DNA from: Nesterenkonia haasae | GTDB lineage: Bacteria; Actinomycetota; Actinomycetes; Actinomycetales; Micrococcaceae | Length of the DNA: 64,000 nucleotides | NCBI RefSeq assembly: GCF_010119385.1 | Contig: NZ_VFIE01000017.1 | Location: 209,980 to 273,979, forward strand | Direction: 5' to 3' | Part shown: positions 1-9,548 of the stretch, piece by piece | Layout: each line of letters opens with the position of its first letter | Position numbering within the stretch: the first letter of the stretch is position 1 | The notes under the pieces: generated by a model | What the model was told of the DNA's origin: nothing | What the model saw: the letters and a program-made list of their open reading frames with translations, nothing else | Database searches by the model: none | Position numbers and translations under genes: made by a program

Positions 1-1112
1 GTGCTCAGGAGCCCTTCCCAGGACTTGTCGAACTTTTCCAGGCCCTCATTCTCAAGGGCGTCGACGACGGCACGGTAGCTGATTCCAGCCGCTGAGATGC
101 CGTCGAGCACCCGATTGGACTCCACGTAGGTGTCCGTCATGGTGTCGCCGTCCACCTCACCATGGTCAGCTAGAGCGTTGAGCGTCTTCTCCGGCATGGT
201 GTTGACCACTCCGGCGGCGGCAAGCTCGGTGACGTAGAGCGTGTCTGACAGATTCGGATCTTTGGTCCCTGTGGACGCCAGCAGAAGACGCTGTGGCCGG
301 CCTCCCCGTTCTGCCAGGAGTCTCCACCGTTCGGAGCTGAAGGACTCAGAAGCGATCTGGTGGGCCAGCCGTGCGTTGGCAATAGCGGCCTTGGACTTCA
401 ACTTCTCAGTCCCGGGCTTGCCCTCTTCTGCTGCCAGTTCCAGCCTCTTGTCCACTTCGCTGTCAACACGGGACACAAAGAAACTTGCGACGGAATGGAT
501 CTTGGAAATGTCTAGGCCGTCGGTGTGCGCCTTCTCCAAGCCGAGCATAAAGGCATTAATGACGGCTCGGTACCGTTCCAGAGAAAACACCAGAGTGACG
601 TTGACGCTGATGCCCTCAGAGATCACTGCCGCGATAGCTTCGATTCCCTCAACGGTGGCGGGGATCTTGATCATCACATTCTCTCGACCAACGGCCTCGT
701 AGAGACGTTTGGCTTCTGCGATGGTGGAATCAGCGTCACGGGCCATGCGCGGATCTACCTCAATGGAGACTCGTCCGTCGACGCCGCCCGAGGCGGAGTA
801 CGTCTCGGCGAATACATCGCATGCTTCCCGAACGTCTGAAGTAGTGATTTCGAAGACGGCTTGCTCAGCGTCCGCGCCCTTTGATGCCAGTTCCGCAAGT
901 TGTTCCTCGTAGGCATCTCCGGAGCCGACTGCGGACTCAAAGATCGTCGGGTTAGTGGTCACACCGACCACGTGATGAGTCTCGATGAGCTTCGCCAGTG
1001 AGCCGGAGTTGAGTCGCTCCCGGGAGAGATCGTCCAACCAGATGGAGACTCCCACGTCGGAGAGCGCTTTGGTGCGGGGATTGCCAGTGGTGGCGTGAGT
1101 TTCGGCTGTCAT
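1..1112 (-). CDS. tal: Transaldolase, C-terminus cut by window edge
   Basis: Transaldolase moves a dihydroxyacetone unit between sugar phosphates in the non-oxidative pentose phosphate pathway (cytosol). Starting from ATG at 1112, 370 codons are visible. SIWLDDLSR lies at residues 23-31, GVTTNPTIF at 50-58, and the Schiff-base lysine in MIKIPAT at Lys149. The last visible residues read KSWEGLLS, which resembles the end of actinobacterial transaldolases, so only a few residues should be missing. It lies 32 nt downstream of tkt on the same strand and is probably co-transcribed with it. The family call is secure; the true stop lies outside the window. Confidence 0.95.
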   Translation of the reverse strand, partial: MTAETHATTGNPRTKALSDVGVSIWLDDLSRERLNSGSLAKLIETHHVVGVTTNPTIFESAVGSGDAYEEQLAELASKGADAEQAVFEITTSDVREACDVFAETYSASGGVDGRVSIEVDPRMARDADSTIAEAKRLYEAVGRENVMIKIPATVEGIEAIAAVISEGISVNVTLVFSLERYRAVINAFMLGLEKAHTDGLDISKIHSVASFFVSRVDSEVDKRLELAAEEGKPGTEKLKSKAAIANARLAHQIASESFSSERWRLLAERGGRPQRLLLASTGTKDPNLSDTLYVTELAAAGVVNTMPEKTLNALADHGEVDGDTMTDTYVESNRVLDGISAAGISYRAVVDALENEGLEKFDKSWEGLLS

Positions 1113-1144
1113 TGTGTGCTCCTTGGTCAGAAGGTCGTGAAGTT

Positions 1145-3253
1145 TCAGTTCTTGGCTGCGCTGATTGAGTCCTCAGCCGCAGCTGCGACTCCATCGGCGG
1201 TAATGCCGAACTGTTCGTAGAGCTCCTTATAGTCAGCTGAGCCGCCAAAGTGGTCCAGGCCCACAATCCGGCCGGCGTCACCGACGTATTGATACCAACT
1301 CAGGGGATGCGCCGCTTCGACAGCGACACGGGCCCTAACGGCGGTTGGAAGGACGGACTCTCGGTAGGAGGCCTCCTGTTCAGCGAACCACTCAAGGCAA
1401 GGGGCTGAGACGACTCGTGCAGCGATGCCCTTAGCTGCGAGGCTCTCACGAGCATCGACGGCCAGTGCGACCTCGGAGCCGGTGCCGATGAGGATGACGT
1501 CCGGATCGACGACGACGCCGTCACGGACCGCTTCAGCCAGCACATAGGCACCTTTGGCTGCGCCTTCGACCGATCCGAACTCATCGGCGGTTGCCTCCCC
1601 GGTTCCGCGGGCGAATGTCGGCACGCCCTGACGGGTGAGGGCGATGCCAGCGGGTCTGTCAGTTCGTTTGAGGATTTCGCGCCAGACGAGCGCGACCTCA
1701 TTGGCATCTGCCGGGCGAGTGACGTCCAGGCCCGGAATGGCCCGCAGACTGGCGAGCTGCTCCACCGGCTGGTGGGTGGGGCCGTCCTCGCCAAGTCCGA
1801 TGGAATCGTGAGTCCACACAAAGATGGAACCGGCTCCCATCAGGGCTGCAAGGCGCACCGCAGGGCGCTGGTAGTCGGAGAATATGAGGAAGGTGCCGTT
1901 GTAGGTCCTGAGCGGCACCGACAATTGGATGCCGTTGGTGATGGCTGCCGCCGCGTGTTCACGGACTCCGAAGTGGAGATTCCTTCCGAAGGGCTGGGCA
2001 GAGAACTTTCCGGTGGACCACGTCTTGGGACCGAATGAGTCTTCCCCGGCGATCAGGGTGTTGTTCGAGCCCGCCAGGTCTGCTGATCCGCCCCAGAGCT
2101 CAGGAAGCACAGGTGCAACAGCGTTGATCACCTTGCCGGAAGCAGCACGGGTGGCGACGGCGTCACCAGCAGGGAATTCAGGAAGGCTGTCTTCCCAACC
2201 TTGTGGCAGCTTACCGGCAATAAGGCGATCAAAGAGAGCCGCGGCGTCGCTGTTGTCTTCCCTCCAGCTCGAGTAGGTCTTCTCCCACTCGTTGCGGGCC
2301 TGAGTGCCACGTTCGCTGACTTTACGAGCATGAGCGATGACTTCGTCATCGACATGGAAGTGCTGTTCGGTGTCGAATCCGAGGAATTCCTTGGTGGCGG
2401 CCAGCTCTTCTTCTCCGAGCTTTGAGCCGTGGATGCCGCCAGTGTTCTGCTTACCGGGGGCGGGCCAGCCGATGACTGTTCGCAGTGCGATCAGCGAGGG
2501 CTTTGAAGTCTCATCCCGAGCGGCGGAGAGAGCCCGGTTGAGCTCATCGATGTCTTCGGAGTAGTTCCCGGTCTTGAGCCAATCAACTCGCTGGACGTGC
2601 CACCCGTAGGCCTCATAGCGGGCCATTACGTCTTCTGTGAAGGCGATATCGGTGTCGTCTTCGATGGAAATCTTGTTGTCGTCCCAGATGACGTTGAGGT
2701 TGCCGAGCTGCTGGTGGCCGGCCAGTGACGAAGCCTCAGATGTGACGCCCTCCTGCAAATCACCATCGGAGGCGATCACCCAGACATTGTGATCGAACGG
2801 AGAGGCCCCTGGGGCAGCCTCGGGGTCAAGGAGCCCGCGAAGTCGGCGCTGGCCATACGCGAAGCCTACGGAGGAGGCTAGCCCTTGTCCCAGTGGGCCT
2901 GTGGTGATCTCAACTCCGTCGGTGTGGCCGTATTCAGGGTGGCCCGGGGTCTTCGACCCCCACGTGCGCAGTGCCTGGATGTCTTCCAATTCCAGGCCGT
3001 AACCCGAAAAGTAGAGCTGCAGGTAGAGGGTGAGGCTGGAGTGACCCGGTGAGAGAATGAAACGGTCCCGCCCGATCCATTGTGGATCCGAGGGGTCATG
3101 GCGCATGACTTTCTGGAACAGCAAGTACGCCGCTGGTGCCAGCGACATTGCGGTACCGGGATGGCCAGAACCCACTTTCTCAACTGCATCGGCGGCAAGC
3201 ACCCGCAGAGTATCCACGGCCTTTTTGTCTAGGTCGGTGAAGATTTCGGTCAC
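1145..3253 (-). CDS. tkt: Transketolase
   Basis: A 702-residue transketolase, full length for the family. This thiamine-diphosphate enzyme exchanges two-carbon units between pentose-, heptulose- and triose-phosphates. Visible motifs are GSGHPG at residues 28-33, GPLGQGLA near 117, the ThDP/Mg motif [11 protein letters not shown] near 165, and a C-terminal pyrimidine-binding half. The start is GTG at 3253, placed by a GGAGGA ribosome-binding site about 8 nt upstream. It is the first gene of a tkt-tal pair, so two non-oxidative pentose-phosphate enzymes are made together; gnd (48059) supplies the oxidative branch. Confidence 0.97.
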   Translation of the reverse strand: MTEIFTDLDKKAVDTLRVLAADAVEKVGSGHPGTAMSLAPAAYLLFQKVMRHDPSDPQWIGRDRFILSPGHSSLTLYLQLYFSGYGLELEDIQALRTWGSKTPGHPEYGHTDGVEITTGPLGQGLASSVGFAYGQRRLRGLLDPEAAPGASPFDHNVWVIASDGDLQEGVTSEASSLAGHQQLGNLNVIWDDNKISIEDDTDIAFTEDVMARYEAYGWHVQRVDWLKTGNYSEDIDELNRALSAARDETSKPSLIALRTVIGWPAPGKQNTGGIHGSKLGEEELAATKEFLGFDTEQHFHVDDEVIAHARKVSERGTQARNEWEKTYSSWREDNSDAAALFDRLIAGKLPQGWEDSLPEFPAGDAVATRAASGKVINAVAPVLPELWGGSADLAGSNNTLIAGEDSFGPKTWSTGKFSAQPFGRNLHFGVREHAAAAITNGIQLSVPLRTYNGTFLIFSDYQRPAVRLAALMGAGSIFVWTHDSIGLGEDGPTHQPVEQLASLRAIPGLDVTRPADANEVALVWREILKRTDRPAGIALTRQGVPTFARGTGEATADEFGSVEGAAKGAYVLAEAVRDGVVVDPDVILIGTGSEVALAVDARESLAAKGIAARVVSAPCLEWFAEQEASYRESVLPTAVRARVAVEAAHPLSWYQYVGDAGRIVGLDHFGGSADYKELYEQFGITADGVAAAAEDSISAAKN

Positions 3254-3335
3254 TGTGAGTGTCCTCCAAGCGGTGATGTGTTTCTACAAAGGGGCTTACA
3301 AGGAGGCACGCCCTTGTGCCGCATCTCACTCCACC

Positions 3336-4295
3336 CTACCGGTGGGAGTGAATTTCGTCGTGTCTCGTTGATACGCCCAGGGCGTAGGCCACCAATTCCA
3401 GACTGCGGTGGCTGATGACCAGGTCTGCGTGGTCAATCAGCGCCGGCTTCGCACAGAATGCGACCCCCACTCCTGCTGTCTTAACCATATCCTCATCATT
3501 GGCGCCGTCGCCCACTGCGACCACATTCTGAACATTTATGCCACTGCGCTTGCTCCATTCCAGCAGGCGCTGTTTTTTGGCTTCAGGGTCGACCACCTGT
3601 CCGATGGTTCGCCCGGTGAGACGCCCGTCAACAATGTCAAGGGTGTTGGCATCAAAGTCGGTGAGACCGAGTTCGGCCGCAAGGGGTTGCAATATCTGCT
3701 GAAAACCGCCTGAGACCGCGTAAACCGGCCATCGGCGGTCTTGCCAAATATTGATAAGTTCACGTGCGCCGGCAGTTGGGGTCAGGGCCCGGAACGTCTC
3801 GTAAAGGACTGTGCTCTCTAGTCCGGCAAGGGTCTCCACCCGCGCGTGCAGGCTCTGCGTGAAATCCAATTCTCCGCGCATCGCCCGTTCTGTGACTTTC
3901 GACACTTTCTCGGCTGCGCCGGCGAACCCAGCCAAAAGATCGATGACTTCCTGATCGATCAGCGTGGAATCCACATCCATGATCAGCATCATTTTTTCTC
4001 GGGGGCGGTGCTCGGAGTCCAGGACAGTACTCGTGACGTTGGAGCTGCTGAGCTGCTCTGCGGCGTCGTCGAGCAATGACCTGACCAGCTGGGTACCAGA
4101 AGAGTCGTCAGAATCACCAAGGTCCAGGCACCATCGGACGGCATGGAAGGGGCTCGAAGCAGTGTGGAACTCAGCGGCCTCCACGTGGAGCACCGTGCCG
4201 CGACGTTCAAATTCGGCAGTCAGGGAGCGGATAAGGGCACCGTCGAGTTCTTCGGCAGCGATCATGGCAACAGTTCCGGGAGGCAGGTCAGTCAT
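3336..4295 (-). CDS. serB: Phosphoserine phosphatase (HAD family)
   Basis: SerB removes phosphate from 3-phosphoserine, the last step of serine synthesis, which feeds the cysK-cysE pathway further along. The chosen ATG at 4295 gives 319 residues. HAD motif I (MDVDSTLI) has catalytic Asp107 and Asp109, SGGF is motif II, and VGDGANDEDM supplies the late acidic motif. Residues 1-95 form an ACT-like N-terminal region typical of long SerB proteins. The frame stays open upstream to 4409, but that extension would overlap the divergent ABC gene and reads as arginine-rich noise. A GGGTGAG stretch about 7 nt before the ATG is a plausible ribosome-binding site. Confidence 0.93.
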   Translation of the reverse strand: MTDLPPGTVAMIAAEELDGALIRSLTAEFERRGTVLHVEAAEFHTASSPFHAVRWCLDLGDSDDSSGTQLVRSLLDDAAEQLSSSNVTSTVLDSEHRPREKMMLIMDVDSTLIDQEVIDLLAGFAGAAEKVSKVTERAMRGELDFTQSLHARVETLAGLESTVLYETFRALTPTAGARELINIWQDRRWPVYAVSGGFQQILQPLAAELGLTDFDANTLDIVDGRLTGRTIGQVVDPEAKKQRLLEWSKRSGINVQNVVAVGDGANDEDMVKTAGVGVAFCAKPALIDHADLVISHRSLELVAYALGVSTRHDEIHSHR

Positions 4296-4331
4296 AGCGA
4301 GTCTCACCCTATAACCGCTCGGCCGGTTCGA

Positions 4332-4337
4332 TAGGGT
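4332..4337 (+). promoter_or_regulatory. -10-like TAGGGT, leaderless start
   Basis: TAGGGT ends 7 nt before the ATG at 4345 and there is no ribosome-binding site, which fits a leaderless transcript. No convincing -35 is visible. Confidence 0.4.
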
Positions 4338-4344
4338 TAGGCGC

Positions 4345-5130
4345 ATGAATCCAGTGCTGAATCTTTCGGGTGTCACCGTGCGGCGTGGCCGCAAGCTGCT
4401 TCTCGACAACGTGAACTTCCGAATCGACGACGGTCAGCGCTGGGTGATCCTCGGGCCCAACGGAGCAGGTAAGACGACGTTGTTGCAGATCGCCTCCGCC
4501 AGGCTCTTCCCCACCACAGGCCAGACCCAGATCCTCGACGAGACCTTGGGAAGTGTTGACGTTTTCGAACTGCGCCCGCGCATCGGGCTGTGCTCGAACT
4601 CAGTGGCTCATACGTTGCCGGGGCGCGAAACGGCGCTCAACGTCGTCGTGACCGCCGCGTATGGGGTCACCGGCCGGTGGCGAGAGGAGTACGAGCGGCT
4701 CGACGAGCGCCGGGCCTTCGCGCTGCTCAACACCTGGGGAGTGGGTACCGTCTTCGATCGACCGTTCGCCACACTCAGTGAGGGCGAACGCAAGCGGGTT
4801 CAAATTGCCCGCGCGCTGATGACGGATCCCGAGTTGCTCCTGCTGGACGAACCCGGAGCCGGATTGGATCTGGCTGGCCGGGAAGCGCTGGTCGCCCGGA
4901 CTTCAGAGCTTGTTCAAGATGAGTCGGCACCGGCGACAGTACTGGTGACACATCACTTGGAGGAGATTCCACCAGGTTTCACCCACGTATTGCTCCTCCG
5001 CGACGGCAAAGTAGTCTCAGCCGGCCCAATGGCCGAAACCCTCACCTCGGAGAATCTCAGCACGACGTTTGACATGCCACTCGATTTGACCGAGCGCGAG
5101 GGCCGCTTCAGCGCCTTCATGAGGAGCTGA
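4345..5130 (+). CDS. ABC transporter ATP-binding protein, no permease nearby
   Basis: A 261-residue single ABC ATPase domain. Walker A GPNGAGKTT is at residues 37-45, the signature LSEGERKRVQIARAL near 142-156 (SEGER instead of the usual SGGQ), and Walker B LLLLDEPGAGLD follows with the switch histidine in VTHHLEEI. The layout resembles the YlmA/ModF-like ATPases that often lack a dedicated permease. No membrane subunit or binding protein adjoins it; instead a TauE/SafE exporter starts 4 nt downstream. The substrate cannot be read from the sequence. Confidence 0.9.
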   Translation: MNPVLNLSGVTVRRGRKLLLDNVNFRIDDGQRWVILGPNGAGKTTLLQIASARLFPTTGQTQILDETLGSVDVFELRPRIGLCSNSVAHTLPGRETALNVVVTAAYGVTGRWREEYERLDERRAFALLNTWGVGTVFDRPFATLSEGERKRVQIARALMTDPELLLLDEPGAGLDLAGREALVARTSELVQDESAPATVLVTHHLEEIPPGFTHVLLLRDGKVVSAGPMAETLTSENLSTTFDMPLDLTEREGRFSAFMRS

Positions 5131-5134
5131 CGCG

Positions 5135-6028
5135 TTGGAGGCGCTGCTCGAGTTCGAATTGCACGGCCTAGGCATAGGTCTGCTGCTGCTGATCTTCGTC
5201 GCCGCAATCTGGGCGGGTTCGATCAATACAGTCGTGGGCTCTGGGACCCTGGTGACCTTCCCGGTGCTGGTGGCGATGGGAGTACCGCCGGTCTCGGCTA
5301 CCGTCTCCAACGCCATGGGTCTTATCGCAGGGAACTTTACCGGTGCCTGGGGTTACCGGAGGGAGATCGTTCAGGTTAAGTCCGTGCTGAAGCGGCTGAT
5401 ACCGGCATCGTTCCTGGGTGGCGTCATTGGGGCCACATTGCTGATCACCTTGCCTGAGGAGGTCTTCGGTACGGTGGCCCCCGTGCTCATCGTGATTTCA
5501 CTCGCGATGGTCATTGCACAGCCGAGGCTGGCTGCGTGGGTCAGACGTCGGGCTGCGGAACGAACTGAAGATCCGGATCCGAGCAGCCCGCAGCCGGAAG
5601 ACGATTCTGAGATTGTGGCACGGAAGGCGGCTGACTCCGTCGGCTGGCCCCTGATTCTGCTGGTGTTTCTGGCCGGAATCTACGGTGGGTACTTCGTCGC
5701 TGCGCAGGGCATTCTGCTTATGGGCATTATGGGCATCCTTCTGGCGGCGACCATCCAGCAGGCCAATGGCGTCAAGAACCTCCTGGTCGCTTTCGTCAAC
5801 CTCACCGCCGCGGTGAGCTATGTAGTGGTCGACTACTTGATTCGCGACCCGGATGACCGCGTGATCCTGTGGGGTGTAGTGGCGATTATCGCCGTGGGTT
5901 CCACTCTCGGAGGTTTTCTTGGCGCGTGGGTTGGTCGCAAACTCTCACCCCTGGTGCTTCGGGCTGTCATCATCACGTTGGGGTTGGTCGCTCTCGCGGT
6001 CATGCTGCACAACCTTTTCTTGGGGTGA
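5135..6028 (+). CDS. TauE/SafE-family membrane exporter
   Basis: A 297-residue polytopic membrane protein of the TauE/SafE family, which exports small anions such as sulfite or organosulfonates; the substrate here is unknown. Two hydrophobic halves carry the family pattern (AGSINTVVGSGTLVTFPVLV near residues 27-46 and a related repeat with GGYFVAAQGILL near 185). They are separated by a charged cytoplasmic loop near 130-165 rich in Arg, Glu and Asp. The start is TTG at 5135, supported by GAGGAG 8 nt upstream, and the gene follows the ABC ATPase after 4 nt, so the two are probably translated together. Confidence 0.88.
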   Translation: MEALLEFELHGLGIGLLLLIFVAAIWAGSINTVVGSGTLVTFPVLVAMGVPPVSATVSNAMGLIAGNFTGAWGYRREIVQVKSVLKRLIPASFLGGVIGATLLITLPEEVFGTVAPVLIVISLAMVIAQPRLAAWVRRRAAERTEDPDPSSPQPEDDSEIVARKAADSVGWPLILLVFLAGIYGGYFVAAQGILLMGIMGILLAATIQQANGVKNLLVAFVNLTAAVSYVVVDYLIRDPDDRVILWGVVAIIAVGSTLGGFLGAWVGRKLSPLVLRAVIITLGLVALAVMLHNLFLG

Positions 6029-6072
6029 CAGACGGGTATTCACCGGCGACGCTCGACGCTGTCTAACGAAAC

Positions 6073-6109
6073 AAGGCCCCTTTCCCAGACGTACTGGGAA
6101 AGGGGCCTT
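6073..6109. terminator. 15-bp perfect hairpin between convergent units
   Basis: Positions 6073-6087 pair perfectly with 6095-6109 across a 7-nt loop. It lies 45 nt after the exporter stop and is followed by the leftward tRNA-Leu, so it can serve both strands. No long T-run follows, as is common in high-GC Actinomycetota. Confidence 0.8.
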
Positions 6110-6158
6110 GCGTTGACTTTGGCCGTTTGAACGGGGGTACCGTCATCGTTCCGGCCAG

Positions 6159-6245
6159 TGCGCGGAGGGGGACTTGAACCCCCACCCTCATTAATAGAGG
6201 ACTAGCACCTCAAGCTAGCGCGTCTACCTATTCCGCCACCCGCGC
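6159..6245 (-). tRNA. tRNA-Leu (anticodon GAG)
   Basis: An 87-nt class II tRNA on the minus strand. The acceptor stem GCGCGGG pairs with CCGCGC, and the anticodon arm CTAGC-TTGAGGT-GCTAG reads GAG, decoding CUC/CUU. A long variable arm (CCTCTATTAATGAGG) and the T-loop GTTCAAG are present. The 3' CCA is not encoded and must be added after transcription. Confidence 0.95.
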
Positions 6246-6309
6246 AGGGTGCCTGCCTCAATGTGAAGCCAAGAGAGCTTAGCACGTCGGCAGGCCGAGT
6301 CAGAAACTC

Positions 6310-6567
6310 TTACTTCTTCCCGCCGAAACCAGCGAAGCGCTTGTTGAACTTATCCACACGTCCGGCGGAGTCCATGATGCGCTGCTTACCAGTGTAGAAA
6401 GGGTGTGAGGCCGCTGAGATTTCCACGTCAATCACGGGGTAGGTGTTGCCGTCCTCCCACTCCATCGTCTTCTGACTGGTAGCGGTGGTGCGGGTCAGTA
6501 CCTTTTCGCCGGAGGAAAGATCGTTGAAGATCACCGGCTGGTAGGTCGGGTGAATATCAGGTTTCAT
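6310..6567 (-). CDS. rpmE2: 50S ribosomal protein L31 type B (zinc-free)
   Basis: An 85-residue L31 of the cysteine-free (C-minus) type. It begins [10 protein letters not shown] and carries [10 protein letters not shown] and the FNKRF tail, but has no CxxC zinc ligands. L31 sits at the ribosomal intersubunit bridge; type B paralogues are often used when zinc is scarce. AAGGA 7 nt before the ATG supports the start. No convincing Zur box is visible in the roughly 150 nt upstream, so here it may be expressed constitutively. Confidence 0.96.
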   Translation of the reverse strand: MKPDIHPTYQPVIFNDLSSGEKVLTRTTATSQKTMEWEDGNTYPVIDVEISAASHPFYTGKQRIMDSAGRVDKFNKRFAGFGGKK

Positions 6568-6717
6568 GCTCAGGTCCTTTTCATGCGCCGCTGGTTTTTG
6601 CCAGAAGCTGGGAAACTAAAGATCATAGACCGTTGATCGGCCAACACTCGATCCTACCCTACGCATCAGCCTGGTGCCACACGGTCGCGAGCATCACGGA
6701 AGAGATAAGGTGAGGTT

Positions 6718-8007
6718 ATGGAGAATAACGCCGTTGAATTCTGCCGTGACCTGATCCGATTCGACACCTCCAATTGGGGTGAGGGCAAGTCGAACGGCGA
6801 ACGTGAGGCAGCCGAATACTGTGCTGAGGTCATGCGCCAGGCCGGCCTTGAGCCACAGTTCTTCGAGAAGGCACCGGGACGAACGAATGTCGTCGCACGG
6901 ATGAAGGGGACAGACGCCACCGCTGGAGCCCTTGTAGTCCACGGTCACCTGGACGTCGTACCCGCTCAAGCTGCGGACTGGCAGGTGGATCCGTTCTCTG
7001 CGGACCTCATTGATGGCCTCATCTGGGGCCGTGGTGCCGTTGACATGAAAGACATGGACGCCATGATCCTGGCTTCGATGTTGCAGATGGCGCAGGATGG
7101 GCATCGACCCAAACGAGACATCATTTTTGCTTTCTTCGCCGATGAAGAGGACAACGGGACCTACGGTGCGCGGTGGTTGACCGATACGCATCCGGAACTC
7201 TTTGACGGAGCAACCGAAGCGATCAGTGAGGTCGGAGGATTCTCAGCAGATATTGCTGGTACCCGCGCCTACCTCATCCAGACGGCGGAGAAGGGCATTC
7301 ACTGGACCAAGATGACGGCTCACGGCACAGCCGGCCACGGCTCAGCCGTCCACAAAGACAACCCGGTGGTGCACTTGGCTGAGGCTGTCGCTGCCATCGG
7401 TGCGCATGAATGGCCGCTCGAATACACCAAGACCACCCGGGCGCTGTTCGAGCAGCTCTCCGAAGTCACAGGTATCCCGTTCGACCCGGAAGACCCTTCA
7501 GCACTTATAGAAGCATCAGGATCTGCGGGCAAGTTTATTGCCGCAACGCTGCGCAACACCTCCAATCCCACACTGCTGGAGGCAGGGTATAAGCACAACG
7601 TCGTCCCGGGCCAGGCCCAAGCGTTGGTGGACGCTCGAACCCTGCCCGAGCAGGATGAGAAAGTTGCGGCAACCTTGCGTGAGTTGGCCGGGGACAAAAT
7701 TTCCTTCGAACTCATGAATGAAGGCCCGGCGCTGGAGGTGCCATTCTCAGGAACATTGGTGGAGCAGATGGTCCAAGCGCTGAAAAATGAGGACCCTGAA
7801 GCGGTAGTTGTTCCCTACATGCTCGGTGGAGGAACCGACAATAAGCACCTGGCCAAGCTTGGCATCACCGGCTACGGCTTCGCCCCATTGCAATTGCCAG
7901 CGGACCTGGACTTCACTGGTATGTTCCACGGCGTTGATGAACGTGTACCAGTCGACTCACTGAAGTTCGGCGTGCGGGTGCTCCACCGTTTTCTGCTCGA
8001 GCAGTAG
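6718..8007 (+). CDS. M20-family metallopeptidase/deacylase
   Basis: A 429-residue M20/M25/M40 zinc hydrolase related to DapE, ArgE and carboxypeptidase G2. The metal ligand motif HGHLDVVPA has His77 and Asp79, GRGAVDMKDMDAM supplies the bridging Asp109, and ADEEDNGTYG supplies the general-base Glu at 143-144. GGGTDNKHLA near residue 369 and HGVDERVP close the active site. The N-terminal and C-terminal catalytic parts flank a dimerisation lid domain. Neighbours give no metabolic context, so it may be a di- or tripeptidase or an acyl-amino-acid deacylase. Confidence 0.92.
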   Translation: MENNAVEFCRDLIRFDTSNWGEGKSNGEREAAEYCAEVMRQAGLEPQFFEKAPGRTNVVARMKGTDATAGALVVHGHLDVVPAQAADWQVDPFSADLIDGLIWGRGAVDMKDMDAMILASMLQMAQDGHRPKRDIIFAFFADEEDNGTYGARWLTDTHPELFDGATEAISEVGGFSADIAGTRAYLIQTAEKGIHWTKMTAHGTAGHGSAVHKDNPVVHLAEAVAAIGAHEWPLEYTKTTRALFEQLSEVTGIPFDPEDPSALIEASGSAGKFIAATLRNTSNPTLLEAGYKHNVVPGQAQALVDARTLPEQDEKVAATLRELAGDKISFELMNEGPALEVPFSGTLVEQMVQALKNEDPEAVVVPYMLGGGTDNKHLAKLGITGYGFAPLQLPADLDFTGMFHGVDERVPVDSLKFGVRVLHRFLLEQ

Positions 8008-8026
8008 TGCCCGGGACTGTTTCGCC

Positions 8027-8269
8027 TTAGAAGGTCCGCCTGACGCGGATCATTCGACGGCGCAACCAGTATTTTCTTGTGCCCCCGGTGTAGAGCGCGG
8101 ACCGACGCAACTCCCAGCGACCATACTCCGCGTACTCCACCACGCGGCGCCTGACCTCAGCCAGTGACTCACGTGGTTGGCAGGTCAGCACAAGGTACTC
8201 CCAGCCTCGGCCGTCATCATCCTCAGCGTGGTACCGGGTCATCGCGGAGGTACGACTCTGGTCTACCAT
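8027..8269 (-). CDS. DUF5703-family small protein
   Basis: An 80-residue soluble protein matching the actinobacterial DUF5703 pattern: GWEYLVLTCQPRES, then a helix ending in EYGRWELRR, then KYWLRRRMIR at the very basic C-terminus. Function is unknown. A TAGAGT hexamer ends 7 nt before the ATG and no ribosome-binding site is visible. It is convergent with the M20 peptidase and divergent from the acidic small protein at 8338. Confidence 0.85.
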   Translation of the reverse strand: MVDQSRTSAMTRYHAEDDDGRGWEYLVLTCQPRESLAEVRRRVVEYAEYGRWELRRSALYTGGTRKYWLRRRMIRVRRTF

Positions 8270-8276
8270 TGGAACT

Positions 8277-8282
8277 ACTCTA
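8277..8282 (-). promoter_or_regulatory. -10-like TAGAGT, leaderless start
   Basis: On the minus strand TAGAGT ends 7 nt before the ATG at 8269 of the DUF5703 gene, with no Shine-Dalgarno sequence between. Confidence 0.4.
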
Positions 8283-8325
8283 GAACACCCGTCAAGAGGT
8301 CTACCGCTGCGCCCTGAGACGTTGA

Positions 8326-8331
8326 TACTGT
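8326..8331 (+). promoter_or_regulatory. -10-like TACTGT, leaderless start
   Basis: TACTGT ends 6 nt before the ATG at 8338; no ribosome-binding site is present. Confidence 0.4.
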
Positions 8332-8337
8332 GGCCAT

Positions 8338-8607
8338 ATGAACATGGATCCTCGCATCGCTCTCACTGCGCTCACTAACGCACTTGAGGAACACCTCTCA
8401 GCAGCAGTCAACCGCCGGGGCGAGGACGATCCTTCCGTGGAAGCGGCGTTCTACAACATCTCCGACGCCTTCGAGGCCTATGAGGATGCCCTCTTTGCAT
8501 CGACAGGTGAAGTGACTCCGTTGGACCTCTACGACGAAGACGCCGACGACGGGGACGACATCATCGATGAGGATGACGACCTCGACGAGGATGTCGAAGA
8601 GGACTAG
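8338..8607 (+). CDS. Conserved small acidic protein of unknown function
   Basis: An 89-residue protein whose first 60 residues look helical (alternating Ala/Leu with EEHLSAAV and FYNISDAFEAYEDALF) and whose last 25 residues are almost all Asp and Glu. It resembles a short actinobacterial family that is sometimes labelled primosomal protein without evidence; I recognise no catalytic motif. The acidic tail could bind a basic partner or act as a nucleic-acid mimic, but that is speculation. It appears to have its own leaderless promoter. Confidence 0.8.
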   Translation: MNMDPRIALTALTNALEEHLSAAVNRRGEDDPSVEAAFYNISDAFEAYEDALFASTGEVTPLDLYDEDADDGDDIIDEDDDLDEDVEED

Positions 8608-8659
8608 CCTCACATCCGATCGTGCCGCGCGTCGGGCCACGGGTGGCTGTCGGCGGTAC

Positions 8660-8665
8660 TAAGCT
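8660..8665 (+). promoter_or_regulatory. -10-like TAAGCT, leaderless start
   Basis: TAAGCT ends 6 nt before the GTG at 8672, supporting this GTG as the uppP start. Confidence 0.4.
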
Positions 8666-8671
8666 TCGGTC

Positions 8672-9502
8672 GTGCTATGGATCGAAGCGATCATCTTGGG
8701 CCTGACGCAGGGACTCACTGAGTTCCTGCCCATTTCGAGCTCAGCTCACCTGCGTATCGTGGGGGAGTTTCTTCCTGGCGCCTCCGATCCAGGAGCGGCA
8801 TTCACCGCAATCAGCCAGCTCGGTACGGAAACCGCTGTGCTGGTGTATTTCTGGCGTGACATTCTCCGCATACTCAGAGCCTGGCTCTCCGCTGTGACCG
8901 GCAACTTGGAACACAGCGATCCTGACGCCCGCATGGGGTGGATGATCATTGTCGGCACAATACCTATCGTGACGTTCGGGTTGGTCCTAGAGCGGTACAT
9001 TGACACAACGTTCCGCACACTGTGGCTAATCGCCACCACGCTGATCGTTTTTGCCGTATTCCTTGCGATCGCTGACTGCTTCGGCACCCAGACCAAGAAC
9101 CTCAGTCAACTGAGCGTTCGAGACGGAATTCTCTTTGGTTTTGCCCAGTCGTTGGCTCTCATTCCCGGAGTGTCACGCTCGGGAGGGACCATTACTGCCG
9201 GATTGCTCATGGGTTACACCAGAGAAGCGGCCGCGAGATATTCCTTCCTGCTGGCGGTCCCTGCAGTGTTCGGTTCGGGCTTCTACAAACTTCTCGGGTC
9301 AATTGACGAACCCGACGGGCCCTACACTCTTATGCACACATTGGTCGCTACTGGAGTAGGCTTCATCGTTGCCTACGTCATTATCGGCTGGTTCCTGCGG
9401 TACATCTCCACTCATTCCTACACGCTCTTCGTGGTATATCGCATTGTTCTGGGAGTGTTCGTCTACATCTGTCTCAGCTTCGGAATTATCAACGCCTGGT
9501 AG
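8672..9502 (+). CDS. uppP: Undecaprenyl-diphosphatase
   Basis: UppP (BacA) dephosphorylates undecaprenyl diphosphate to recycle the lipid carrier of peptidoglycan and cell-wall glycans, and raises bacitracin tolerance. This 276-residue membrane protein has the [13 protein letters not shown] catalytic motif at residues 17-29, the second [13 protein letters not shown] motif near 165-177, and about eight hydrophobic segments. The GTG start at 8672 gives the canonical N-terminus [10 protein letters not shown]; a leaderless -10 lies 6 nt before it. mshC follows 46 nt downstream. Confidence 0.96.
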   Translation: MLWIEAIILGLTQGLTEFLPISSSAHLRIVGEFLPGASDPGAAFTAISQLGTETAVLVYFWRDILRILRAWLSAVTGNLEHSDPDARMGWMIIVGTIPIVTFGLVLERYIDTTFRTLWLIATTLIVFAVFLAIADCFGTQTKNLSQLSVRDGILFGFAQSLALIPGVSRSGGTITAGLLMGYTREAAARYSFLLAVPAVFGSGFYKLLGSIDEPDGPYTLMHTLVATGVGFIVAYVIIGWFLRYISTHSYTLFVVYRIVLGVFVYICLSFGIINAW

Positions 9503-9548
9503 GAGTTGATCGCAGAGTGCCACCACCCACATGTGAAAGGATCGTTGC

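Noticed and set aside
6568-6717. Possible Zur box upstream of the zinc-free L31
   Set aside because: No 7-1-7 or TGAAAATGATTTTCA-like symmetry is visible in the region.
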